The position numbers were made by a program, and so were the translations under genes. Source: Torymus aiolomorphi (lineage: Eukaryota > Arthropoda > Insecta > Hymenoptera > Torymidae). From it: 64,000 bases of DNA. The notes under the pieces are model-generated. The model was not told the DNA's origin, did not search any database, and saw nothing but the letters and a program-made list of their open reading frames with translations. The stretch lies in contig CM070874.1 of assembly GCA_036365515.1 (NCBI GenBank), positions 50,722,583 to 50,786,582 on the forward strand, written 5' to 3'. Positions 11,535 to 20,662 of the stretch are shown here, one piece after another (within the stretch, counting starts at the first letter, position 1; every line of letters starts with the position of its first letter).

Positions 11535-11891
11535 TTATATAGCCTCACTCAGAAACTTTAAACAGAGATGTCCACAGTTGTACGAGTTATAATCTTGATA
11601 TCTATCGTGATTATACTTTACGGCGCTAACGCCCAGGTAATCCAGAAGTTCTACAGGTGGTTGAAGGTCTCCAAAACTATCAAAGTACACAACGTTATTG
11701 CCTCGTTTTCGATAGGCTACCCAATGTGTGCCAAGTCCTCTTTCATCATCGAGATTAACGATCGCTGATTCGCGGTAATGTGGACCTTTTGCTGGTAATG
11801 TATTTCGCATGAATATACCTCGAAAGTATGGAATTTGCATAATACGAGCATACTTTATCAAGTCAGCATCAGTCAGTGCTCTATGAGGCAA
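11535..11891 (-). CDS. PRO: Adenain-type capsid maturation cysteine protease
   Basis: 118 aa, intact. Catalytic residues are readable in the order of the adenovirus/Ulp1 (C5-type) fold: His56 in GTHWVAY, Asp71 in YFDSFG, a likely oxyanion Gln99, and Cys106 in NSYNCGHLC. The length is short but contains the whole catalytic core, as in other Polintons. It should process capsid proteins during maturation. It lies 2 bp downstream of the PLA2/membrane-active gene and 10 bp upstream of the penton gene, implying one transcription unit. Confidence 0.93.
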   Translation of the reverse strand: MPHRALTDADLIKYARIMQIPYFRGIFMRNTLPAKGPHYRESAIVNLDDERGLGTHWVAYRKRGNNVVYFDSFGDLQPPVELLDYLGVSAVKYNHDRYQDYNSYNCGHLCLKFLSEAI

Positions 11892-11893
11892 TT

Positions 11894-12705
11894 TTACATC
11901 GAAGTTTTTTTTTTGCCACGTCCGCTGTAGGGTTTAAGATGGATACCATAACCCGTTTTGTGTGGTTTAAGGTAGAGACCTTTACCAAGAGCAATAGCTT
12001 CCATCGCACTGTTATGTCTTTGACTTTCTTCAAGTTGCCGTTTAGCAGCTTTTGCATCATTTACTGCTTTAGCTATGCCAGCAGCGCCACCTGCCAGTGC
12101 ACCAGTTGCACTTAGACCCGCAAATAATGGAATCAGAAAAGGTAGAAATCCACCGATTTTTCGTGGAACTGGTAGTACACGAGGAATGCGTACTTTGGCT
12201 TTACCACCAGCCTCCTTCACAGCATCTTGAGCACTTTTCAATGCAGCTTGAATTACCTTGTGTGAATCACTACTATGGGAAATCGGTTTTGAGGCTGCTT
12301 TAACTACTTTAGCGAGTGTAGTGGTTGGACTCTTTTTCAGCCCCATACCGAACTTTGATTTTAATTTCATAGCGTTTGTTACAGTATAAGCTGCTGCTTT
12401 CTCACCAATACTTGCGTCTTTAGCGAAAACACGTTTCCAGGCTTTATTTGCTAATACTCTATCAGCAGCGTTTCTAGCCTCAACGCTCTCTCGATTCCGT
12501 GAGTAGGCAATGTCGTGTTCTTTACAAGCTTGGTCTAAAGGATTAATTCCAGGGTCACCTCGAGCAAGACGCTTTGCAAGTTTAGTCCCAGGTCCGCAGT
12601 ATTGATAGCCAGGCAGATGTAATTCAAATGGAAGCTTATTATGACTGTATTGACTAAGACTCGACCTTTACGCGTATTGCGTTTACGCTGCTTATGCTCA
12701 ATCAT
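11894..12705 (-). pseudogene. Phospholipase A2-like / membrane-active virion protein with one frame break
   Basis: The start is the ATG at 12705 beside the divergent promoter; a basic leader (IEHKQRKRNTRKGR) follows. The frame then changes by -1 around 12640-12668 and stays open to 11894. The downstream frame carries a viral-type PLA2 signature: a calcium-loop motif YCGPG (about 12600) and a catalytic-helix motif ACKEHDIAY (about 12510-12530), the arrangement seen in parvovirus VP1-type PLA2 domains. Next comes an Ala/Lys-rich stretch (KLKSKFGMGLKK) and a hydrophobic Gly/Ala segment (FLPFLIPLFAGLSATGALAG, about residues 75-94 of the part after 12370). The tail is basic and Gly/Tyr-rich. The likely role is breaching a membrane during entry. 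An internal ATG at 12370 would give only the C-terminal part. The break may be mutation or an assembly error. Confidence 0.72.
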
Positions 12706-12811
12706 GATGTTAACACCTCGGAGGATAAATACATACTAACTGGAAATGTATATAAGTATGATGTATATATACGTTCAAGGTTAGTTTTCTTTGAGACGTC
12801 AAACATTGAAC
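12706..12811. promoter_or_regulatory. Divergent promoter between capsid block and ATPase block
   Basis: Only 106 bp separate the ATG of the leftward PLA2/capsid block (12705) from that of the rightward ATPase (12812). The gap holds TATATAAG at 12749-12756 and a nearby TATATATA (about 12763-12770) that can serve either strand. A shared bidirectional late promoter is an inference. Confidence 0.5.
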
Positions 12812-13534
12812 ATGGAGTTTAAGGAGCAACACGTTAAACTACCTGTTGTGAATTTTGATAAATTAATGACGCAACAAAAATCAAAAAGACGTCATGGAGA
12901 ATTACTTCCCAATAATATTAGAGCTGTATTTTGTGGTCCATCAAACTGTGGCAAAACAAACGCTCTACTCTCACTCATTACTCATCCTAGTGGATTAAAA
13001 TTTGAAAATGTATATGTTTACTCAAAATCACTGGAACAGCCCAAGTACAAATTTCTCAAGCTTCTCTTGAAGCCTATAAATGGAATTAAGTATTTCCCAT
13101 TCAAGGATCATGATGAAGTAATATCAATAGAAGATGTACTTCCAAATTCAATTATCATATTTGATGATGTAGCATGTGAAAAACAAGAAAACATTAAAAA
13201 TTTCTTTTGTATGGGAAGGCACAAAAACGTAGACTGCTTCTATCTATGTCAATCTTATGCTCACATTCCAAAGCATCTAATACGAGATAATGTTAATTTA
13301 TTAGTATTATTTCGACAAGATGATATGAATTTAAAGCATATATATAATGATCACGTAAACACAGATATGTCATATACTCAATTTAGAGATTTGTGTTCAA
13401 GTTGTTGGAATAATGATAAGTACGGATTCCTTGTTATCGACAAAGAGAGGGCACTTGGTAGTGGTCGATATAGAAAGGGGTTCGATCAATTTCTTATAAA
13501 TATAGCTGCCCCAAAGCAAAACCGATTAGTATGA
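12812..13534 (+). CDS. ATPase: Polinton genome-packaging ATPase (FtsK/HerA type)
   Basis: 240 aa from the ATG at 12812 (MEFKEQHVKLP); the open frame extends 7 codons upstream to a TTG that is unlikely to be used. Walker A is GPSNCGKT (residues 42-49) and Walker B is IIIFDD (114-119). A downstream RQDDMNLKHIYNDHV stretch and …YGFLVIDKER… complete the family pattern. This A32-like ATPase pumps DNA into preformed capsids, and its presence with MCP, penton and protease is the standard virion-forming quartet. Intact. Confidence 0.93.
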   Translation: MEFKEQHVKLPVVNFDKLMTQQKSKRRHGELLPNNIRAVFCGPSNCGKTNALLSLITHPSGLKFENVYVYSKSLEQPKYKFLKLLLKPINGIKYFPFKDHDEVISIEDVLPNSIIIFDDVACEKQENIKNFFCMGRHKNVDCFYLCQSYAHIPKHLIRDNVNLLVLFRQDDMNLKHIYNDHVNTDMSYTQFRDLCSSCWNNDKYGFLVIDKERALGSGRYRKGFDQFLINIAAPKQNRLV

Positions 13535-13556
13535 TTTCAATTGTTCATCAGACAAT

Positions 13557-14491
13557 ATGGCACACCTCAAGCAAGAGGAAAACGTTCTCAATCAAATTGT
13601 AAAATCGAGAGAAGCAATTAAGCGAAAGTACAAGCAGTTGAGGCAAGATAAAACAGATGTAGAAAAGGTGTTGGGGGAAACATTTAAGCCTATTGTAAGT
13701 CCACTTGAAAAACTCGTTGATGCTGCACAAACAGAGAAAAAGAAAGTAATTAAAAAAAGACCGAAGAGGAGCAAGAACCAAGTTATGTTCAAGAACTTAG
13801 CTCAGATAATGAAGATGAAGAGGAATCACAAAGTGATCTTGATGAAACTGTAAAGACTAAAAGAGTAGACGCATCATTTGAAACAGCTGAAAGCGGACAG
13901 GATGATGATGATGAAGAAACAGAATTTGTTAAAAAAACTTACCTACAGACCTTAGAAAAACGCCCCAACTCACTCGATAATATCTATGGGGTACGAATAG
14001 AAGATAATGTAATGAAAATTGGTGACTCACCTATAGATTTTACAAAAACATATGTGAAAGTTCAAAATGTAAACTATCCAAAAACAGCAGGTTTACTTCA
14101 ATTGCTCTTTCAGAAGCAACCTGACTTGATGCACATAGGTTCCAATGATATTGAAAATTATCGAAAAATCGTAGAAGTAACGAATGCTTTTAGAAGAAAT
14201 TATAGTGAAACTCAACCTCTGCGTAAGAGTAACAGTAACAAATATAAAGACTTCATAGGTCCCTATTTCGATAAATCAATAAACAGAAGTGTTAGTGGCT
14301 CAGGCCTCTTACCTAAATATAAGATTGCAAGAAAAGATATGCGTATGGACTATGTATACTGGGATGATCCTAACGAATTAGTTGATCGTCTTCGCTTACT
14401 CTTGGCTGAACTGGAAGCTGGCAATCAGAGCCACACAAATGAGATTCATTCAATCATTGAAGAACTCAAAGAAGCAGGTTACATACATTAA
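13557..14491 (+). pseudogene. Conserved Polinton protein downstream of ATPase (DUF8207-like), one frame break
   Basis: Starts 22 bp after the ATPase stop. The first part (13557 to ~13757) is a highly charged helix likely to form a coiled coil (…EENVLNQIVKSREAIKRKYK…). At an A7 run (13751-13757) the meaningful frame changes by -1. It then encodes an acidic segment (DNEDEEESQSD, DDDDEE) and a conserved C-terminal domain: YGVRIEDNVMKIGD, then …FIGPYFDKSINRSVSGSGLL…, then YVYWDDPNELVDRLRLLLAE. I recognise this domain as recurrent in arthropod Polintons (annotated elsewhere, I believe, as DUF8207). Function unknown; a virion or assembly role is plausible from its place. From Met 14012 onward the C-terminal domain alone is open (159 aa). 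Confidence 0.7.
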
Positions 14492-14492
14492 G

Positions 14493-14699
14493 ATGTCTTC
14501 GAAGAGAGTTCACTTTGATGCTAAACCAGTTATTCATGTGATGCATGTGTGGTCCTATGCCAGTCGAGCTGCACGTCACGGAGAATGGGAACAGATAGCA
14601 CGTGATCGAGAGCGTTTTCGAATGCGAATTCAAAGATTATCTGGAATTATTACGCCTGTGCTCGTACATAAATATAATACATATTTGAGTATAAATTGA
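14493..14699 (+). CDS. PPP1R15/GADD34-like PP1-binding protein (68 aa)
   Basis: Starts at ATG 14493, immediately after the previous gene's stop. The 68-aa product carries an RVxF-type PP1 docking motif at residues 5-8 (RVHF). After a hydrophobic link (VIHVMHVWSYASRAAR) comes the block G30-E-W-E-Q-I-A-R-D-R-x-R-F-x-x-R-I46. This is the core that defines PPP1R15 proteins (GADD34, CReP), which recruit PP1 to dephosphorylate eIF2alpha. The same core was acquired by herpesvirus ICP34.5 and African swine fever virus DP71L to overcome host translation shutoff. Its length is close to the short DP71L form. The frame is intact and in the middle of the rightward block. Homology is my reading of the motif order and spacing; activity is inferred. 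Confidence 0.82.
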   Translation: MSSKRVHFDAKPVIHVMHVWSYASRAARHGEWEQIARDRERFRMRIQRLSGIITPVLVHKYNTYLSIN

Positions 14700-14731
14700 T
14701 TGAACTCGATGGTATTGCAGTCAGTTGCAAT

Positions 14732-15025
14732 ATGAGTGTTGATGTATTCGGACGTAACCTCGAGCGAGGTGGAGGCAGTCGTGGTCCTCCAGGTGTTGGA
14801 TTCAAAGTAACTTCTGACGGACAATACGACATTGACAGCAAGAGGTTATGTAACATTGCTGAGCCTACCCAACCAGGTGATGCTGTTAATTTGGATACTG
14901 TACAGCGCATAGTTAAAATGGAAATCAGAAGCTTGTATGAAGTAACTGCGAAATTACGCGGAGACTTGGATAATTTAGACGTTATTGTTGAGGCTCAAAA
15001 AATGAAATTGATACGAAAGTCTTAA
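14732..15025 (+). CDS. Fibre-like small Polinton protein (collagen-like plus coiled coil), probably frameshifted at the end
   Basis: The likely start is Met at 14732 (MSVDVFGRNLERGGG…). It has a short Gly-Pro-rich collagen-like patch (RGPPGVGF), a DGQYDIDSKRLCNIAEP segment, and then a heptad-like helix. The frame ends at 15025, but an A-run at 14997-15002 followed by a -1 frame change opens another ~42 codons of similar helical character, ending at 15118-15120. This suggests that the original protein was longer. Collagen-like plus trimerising helix is what one expects of a vertex fibre or attachment protein, but that role is inferred. Confidence 0.6.
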   Translation: MSVDVFGRNLERGGGSRGPPGVGFKVTSDGQYDIDSKRLCNIAEPTQPGDAVNLDTVQRIVKMEIRSLYEVTAKLRGDLDNLDVIVEAQKMKLIRKS

Positions 15026-15181
15026 AATTGCAGTCATCAATTCAGAATATAGAAGATGTGAAAGCAGATAGTCAAGAAGCTTATATACGCAATTATATAT
15101 TATCAAACAAGTCAATGTAGATCTTATAAATAGCTCTTCAATTATAAATTTATCGCAGTATCGTTCAACCACTCGTTGAGA

Positions 15182-15352
15182 ATGGATAAATCAAATAGTA
15201 CTGCTAACAGTAATATACCATACACAAAACTTTCTGACAACAGTCAAAAAGATAAACAAAAGAGCGAATCACAGTGGAAAAATTTTATGAATAAATTTTC
15301 TTCGAATACTTTTTCCTTGCCTGAACGACAAAATTACAAGAGATTTCAATAA
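15182..15352 (+). CDS. Small polar ORF before integrase (56 aa)
   Basis: ATG at 15182 to TAA at 15350-15352, ending 6 bp before the integrase ATG. The product is hydrophilic (Asn/Ser/Lys-rich: DKSNSTANSN, DNSQKDKQKSES) with a short amphipathic end (NFMNKFSSNTFSLPER). No family recognised. Its tight spacing in the block favours a real gene, but it may be a degraded leader. Confidence 0.35.
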   Translation: MDKSNSTANSNIPYTKLSDNSQKDKQKSESQWKNFMNKFSSNTFSLPERQNYKRFQ

Positions 15353-15358
15353 TTCAGG

Positions 15359-16279
15359 ATGAAGGACATGCAGCAGCAAGTGGTTAAGGAGCTTCATACA
15401 CCTGCCCGTCGAAATTACCGACGACGTAAGTTTATTGTACGTGGCTTGGATGAAACATGGCAAGCTGATCTAGTGGAGATGCAGCCTTATGCTCGAGAAA
15501 ACAATGGCTATAGATATATGCTCACTGTTATCGATGTATTCTCCAAGTATGCATGGGCTGTTCCGGTAAAGCAAAAGACTGGTAGTGATGTCACAGCAGC
15601 AATGGAGTCTATCTTGCAGCAGGGCCGCAAACCAACAAATTTACAGACCGATCGAGGCAAAGAGTTTTACAATGCTACATTTCAAAGTCTCATGCAACGA
15701 TATGGAATTAATCTCTATTCGACATACAGTAATCTGAAAGCATCTATTTGTGAGCGTTTCAATCGCACCCTTAAGCAGAAGATGTGGATGCAATTCAGCT
15801 TGCGTGGAAAATATAAGTGGCTTGATATCTTACCCAATTTGCTAAAGGAGTATAATAACAGCAAACATCGTACCATTGGAATGAAGCCTAAAGATATAAC
15901 ATTGACCAATGAGGCAGGAGTACTTGCGAAGTTTGCTCAACAGGCGAAAATAGTGAGAAAGCCAAAATTTAAGATTGGAGATATAGTAAGAGTTAGTAAG
16001 ATAAAGCAAGTATTTGAGAAGGGTTATACACCTAATTGGTCAACAGAAATTTTTACAATAAATCAAGTGATGGCTACTAATCCAGTTACCTACAAGCTAA
16101 AAGACTATCAAGATCAACCCATTGCCGGTGGTTTCTATGAACAAGAACTGCTCAAAGCTAAATATCCAGACGTCTATCTTGTGGAGAAGGTGTTGAAGAA
16201 GCGTGGAAATAAGATTTATGTTAAATGGTTAGGGTTTGATAACTCACACAATAGTTGGATAAGCAAATCAGATATGTAA
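15359..16279 (+). CDS. INT: Polinton retroviral-type integrase with chromodomain
   Basis: 306 aa, intact. The RNase H-fold catalytic triad is D37 (WQADL), D98 (LQTDRGKEF) and E132 (SICERFNR). An SH3-like basic region follows (KPKFKIGDIVRVSK), then a C-terminal chromodomain (VEKVLKKRGNKIYVKWLGF, then NSHNSWI). It inserts the element and makes the 6-bp duplication seen at the ends. The chromodomain may direct insertion to heterochromatin, consistent with this repeat-rich site. The usual N-terminal HHCC zinc segment is not evident, as is common in Polinton integrases; the start at 15359 may be slightly internal. Confidence 0.95.
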   Translation: MKDMQQQVVKELHTPARRNYRRRKFIVRGLDETWQADLVEMQPYARENNGYRYMLTVIDVFSKYAWAVPVKQKTGSDVTAAMESILQQGRKPTNLQTDRGKEFYNATFQSLMQRYGINLYSTYSNLKASICERFNRTLKQKMWMQFSLRGKYKWLDILPNLLKEYNNSKHRTIGMKPKDITLTNEAGVLAKFAQQAKIVRKPKFKIGDIVRVSKIKQVFEKGYTPNWSTEIFTINQVMATNPVTYKLKDYQDQPIAGGFYEQELLKAKYPDVYLVEKVLKKRGNKIYVKWLGFDNSHNSWISKSDM

Positions 16280-16354
16280 AGGTTAAATAAATAAACATGT
16301 GATATATATATATATATAAGATAAATTCTTTTATTTATAAACCTTCATTTATAA
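16280..16354. terminator. Convergent 3' ends of INT and pPolB
   Basis: The 75-bp gap between converging genes has AATAAA-type signals on the + strand (AAATAAATAAA near 16286-16296) and A/T-rich polyadenylation-like sequence on the - strand (TTTATAAATAAAAG, about 16341-16328), around a short (TA)n run. Confidence 0.5.
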
Positions 16355-18462
16355 TCAATCTTCATTAATTTCAATAGTTTTATAATGCCCCCAAGGTAAA
16401 GTATCTGTTTCTCCAGGTATTAAGTATCGCTTATCATCGTAGGGACTTAAAGCTAACTTTTTTTGTCTTACAGTTTGTACTACATGTGCTTTAGATTGTA
16501 TTACACACTGCTCTCTGTGTTGTGTTGACAAATTTAATAAACAATCAACATAGTCATCAAAAGTAATGGTTCTATCAACAACTCCAGTTTTAACACCTTT
16601 AACTTTTTTAACATGATCTTGTCCATTTACACGAATGCTGTACATTTTACTACGCAATCCAACAAATTCAGTCATAATTTGACCATTGCATTCATCTTTC
16701 ATTAGGCCGACAACTTTCTTATTGACTTGAGGAATTCCAAAAATGTTATCAACTGGGTAGTCAGAAGTATCAAAATTTGAAATGTCACGTTTTATCACTT
16801 TATATATATCTTCATCATTTATTTCATATATTAAACTATCAGTATCGGTATACAACAGTTTGCAGCTATCCTCGAATTGCTTCTTCATGTAGTTGTAGTG
16901 AAAATCATATACTAAAGTCTTTGATAAATCCAATACACAAAGACCTACATAAATTGGCTTATTCATGTATACTTCTGTCTTCTCTAATTCTATGAGAACA
17001 AGGTTTTCATCGATGATTGTACGGCTATGGAATTCTGGTCGCCCAATAAGAGCTTCTGCTCCATATCGGCCTTCCCATTTGGTCAGTAATTTAACATTAA
17101 CTCTTTTTCTTACGTTTTCCATAGTCTTACCAAAAACGGCATTATTCATTAGCTTGTAAAGATTTTTCTCGAAGTCATTTTTAGCTTCTTGTCTCATTTT
17201 ACTATTTAAATCAATGTATTCTTTAAGCCAAGGTCTCTGATTAAACTGTAATACTCTGTGAATTTTTGTAAGTTTTAATCCATTGGCTAAAGCTTGCTTT
17301 AAGTTACGATAATGAAGTACGTATCGCGATTTTGGTTCAACAGTTGTAAGCAATTTAGCTTGTGAGGAGCCTGGTGGTTTTTTATGTTCCGGACAAAATG
17401 GTAAGTCTTTGTGCGCATCATGTAAATTTTCTGGATATTCCAAATCGACTTCAAGTATATAGCCTATTGGAGCATCATCTGAAATATTAAAATTTATATG
17501 CTCTACATCTTCAATCCATCGAAAGCCACCATATGGCAATGACTGTTGCATAGCCCAGCCGTAAAGATTGTTTACATCGAAATACATGAGATATTTGGAG
17601 TCCTTTTCTGCATCATAGTCACTACCCAGGTATTTATTATTAGCTCGGGCATAGCGATTTGAACATTGGCTTACCCCACCTCGTATTCCACGCTCAATGA
17701 ACATAACTTGATCAATATCAGTGAGCAACTCAAGCTGTATTTTGGTATACTTGAGCATGGCGTCCCAAGTTAGACCTGGAGTTGTATAATAGTGTGCTGG
17801 ATCCAAACCATAAGCTTTAAGACAGCTATTGCGAAAATTTTCGAATACTTCCGCTAAGAGTAATACATCTGTTTTTAAGTATAAATCTGAATATTCGCCT
17901 AAATTTGATATATTAAATGCTGTCCAAACATTTTTTGCATGTTCATAATCTTCATCTGATATGTGACAGATATTCAATTTACTATAGAATTCATCTTTCA
18001 ATGGTAGTTTTGAAACATTAAGTTTTTCTTCAGAGTCTAAATAATCATAAGGAAATACTCCTTTTCGTTTGAGTAATTGAAATTTCTGTTCGATTAGCGG
18101 TTCATCTTGAGAAAACTCTTGCCGCAAAATATCAGTTTCGTCAAGATAAGATGACAGTTTGTCCAATGATGAAGCCATGAATCGAAAGGAATCAATAAAT
18201 CTAAAGTTAATATCACTACCATCAATGTGTTTCGTGAATGAGATGAAGCGCTCTTTGTTTAAAGGTAACAAATCTACTCGTCCGGGAAAGCTTTGAGAAA
18301 TATCTTTAATGAGAAAGTGAGAATCATAGCCTGTTAAATTGTGAAAAATAACTGGAATGCTGCGTGAATCTTTATAATTTAGATTACAATCTTCGTGAGC
18401 AGCACCTCGATATCTGAAACATAAAATACACATTGACTGTAAAGTGTTTATTTGTGCGTGCG

Positions 18463-18507
<45 letters not shown>

Positions 18508-20189
18508 CGCGATATATATTAATCTTACCTTCCAGTGAGATGACAATGATCTCGAACACGCTTCTCACCTAAGGGTTTCTCACAAATATGACAAATTTTT
18601 GTATTTTGAAAAGCATGTTCTTGCTCCAAAGTTAATGGTTTCATTGGTAATGCACATTTGAATGCAGTCTCTACATTTTCAGCTAAATCTTGCAATTCCT
18701 TTGCAAACCATTCAGCAGGATTTGGTCCTCTATAGCTACGATAATATGATAAAGAATTATCATAGCTATATTTTAAGTAATATCCCACACTGAATGCCTC
18801 ATGCTTCTGATAGGCGTTCCCAACTTGTATAGGTTTCAAGAGACACTCAAAATCTGCATAAATGACAAATGGTACTTTCTCTTTATTATTATAATTTTTA
18901 AATTTTAAAAGTTGATCTTTTGGTGTAGGTAGATTAACTTTACACTTGTTGATTTGTGCACAATCTTGTTCATGTAGTTCTAATTTAGAGATATCTCTAA
19001 AGTAATGTAGGCATCTATCACATAAATATTTTCGGCCATTACGTTTTGAAAGTTGTGAAGATACCAAGCGAGATAAGTCTTTGATCCAAACATAATGAGA
19101 TATAACTGTAGTATCTTCCTCCAGCTCTTCTTCTTCATCCTCATCCTCATAATTATTTTGTATCAGAAGAAGGTTTACATGTGTTTCCTTCTTAAATGAT
19201 ATATGAAGTGGTACAACTTTAAATTTTCCACTACACTTTTTTAAAATGTAAATATTCGTCGAGAGATTATTTTGTTTTTCAAACTTTGGAATTTGTTTTG
19301 GTCTCATAGGAAAGTCGATTCCCCTAAAATTCAAGTCATTTTCATAGGCTTTGTACGATGATACTCTATTTGCATTAAGGTGTACTGGATGTAAAGCTGA
19401 TAGTATAGCCCACTTGAAACATTCATCGTCAAAATTGTGTACATTAACACATGCATGTTTTGCTTGTATTTGTGGGGGTAGACTAACGTATGAGCTACCT
19501 CGCATCGGAATATACTTGTTGATATTCACAGATAAATTAAGAATTTCACGAAGTGTCCAGCCAGAGTCTCTCTCTTGAAACTCCTCCATGTCTCTCTGAA
19601 TGGGCTGTTGTACATTATCGGTGAACCACTGTTTCAAATCTGTTGTTGGTAAAATCGATTCAGCCTTGGTATTGAAATACTTGATTTCTACTGTCTCTTC
19701 ATCAGCGTTTTTTATAACATATTCAGCTGATAACACAGTATACACTTTAAGAGCCTCTTCCTTTTTTAAAGCATTATTTATTCTAGATTTAAACAATGCT
19801 GTAGCATCTTTCATGAATGCAGTAATATCCAAGTTTTTTAAATTTGTGATGACTCCAGATCGAAGCCGTTCATTAAAGGCACACTCCACATCTTGCCATC
19901 TTACTCTATCACTACGTCTTTCACGCAAACCTGCACCACTCTTTAATAAACACTTTAGTCTGTCTTGTACACCTTTGAGTAGACCAATAGTGGATATAAA
20001 TTTTTGTTTTTCAGCGACACTTGTTGCATTTTTACGCAAAAGCAACCTCAAGAGTCTTAAATTCTTATTTCCAAGTTTAATCCACTCGATAACTTCCTCA
20101 GGATTAACTTGTTTATATGCTAGAAGCCTATAGGCTTCCAACATTATATTGACAACGTTCGTACAGTCCTTTGCAGACATAGTGATCAC
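16355..20189 (-). CDS. pPolB: Protein-primed family B DNA polymerase, two exons
   Basis: Exon 1 is 20189-18529 and exon 2 is 18413-16355, giving about 1239 aa, normal for Polintons. The join is in phase (AG/A = Arg) and restores the expected …DHCHLTGR-YRGAAHEDCNL… block. Exonuclease motifs: DFE (residues 446-448, YADFECLL), NLTGYDSHFLI, and YLKTDVLLL. Polymerase motifs: A, YFDVNNLYGWAM; B, KLMNNAVFGKTMENV; C, YTDTDS. A Cys/His cluster (CHICEKPLGEKRVRDHCH) sits at the splice site. It replicates the linear element by protein priming. The ATG at 20189 is used, with ~470 bp of repeat-bearing sequence upstream before the right inverted repeat. No frame break is seen. Confidence 0.93.
18414..18528 (-). 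other. pPolB intron, 115 nt
   Basis: Donor GTAAGA (18528-18523) and acceptor TTTATGTTTCAG (ending 18414) on the minus strand. The intron carries a (AC)n/(GC)n microsatellite (about 18471-18510 as TG/CG on the + strand). Unspliced reading adds an Ala-Arg and His-Thr repeat and meets a stop from exon 1, so splicing is required. Confidence 0.88.
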
Positions 20190-20662
20190 TTAGAGATTCC
20201 GCTTTATACTGAAGGAATAGCAGCAGCAACGTCGTATTTATAGGGTGTTTATGACGCAAAAATTGATTGGAATCTCTGATAATTTCGTTCTAGAACCTTC
20301 ACATAAACTGTTTACAAGATCCCCTTTTAATTTGATATTCTTTGCATACCAGACATTATTATTTCAATTCAAATTCTAAGAAGTGATGATGAAGACTGCT
20401 TTATACCCTACACCGCAAACACATAAAAATTCTTACAGAGGAGTTGTTGACAGGAAATGGCTGTAATTTTATACCTCTTCAATATGATACACTTGTTCAT
20501 CATTCGAACTGTTGACAAAAGCGTTTACCCTTTGATATACCGCAAAAATTCTTTTCAAAGACTTGTTGACAAGAAAAGGCTGTAATTTGATACCCTTTCG
20601 ATATGCCACATTCTTACCGTTATAAAATTTCATTTATGTCTCAATGTATAGTAAATTATTTT
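20190..20662 (-). promoter_or_regulatory. pPolB upstream region with imperfect direct repeats
   Basis: No gene. Two clear copies of 'CGCAAA…AATTCTT…GTTGACA(G/A)GAAA.GGCTGTAAT' lie at about 20416-20480 and 20541-20600, each followed by TA(C)CC(T/C)(T/C)TTC(A/G)ATATG. A weaker version is near 20290-20345. It holds the pPolB promoter by position; a replication role is possible. Confidence 0.45.

Noticed and set aside
13548..13792. Minus-strand frames with Phe/Leu/Cys-rich sequence
   Set aside because: Antisense shadow of the lysine-rich coiled-coil gene.
13751..15002. Programmed -1 frameshifting in Polinton genes
   Set aside because: The A-runs do not form a canonical X-XXY-YYZ heptamer in the zero frame and no clear downstream stem is seen. 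Mutation or assembly error is simpler.
19351..20133. Plus-strand frames of 75 and 177 codons opposite pPolB
   Set aside because: Antisense shadows of an intact, motif-bearing polymerase gene.
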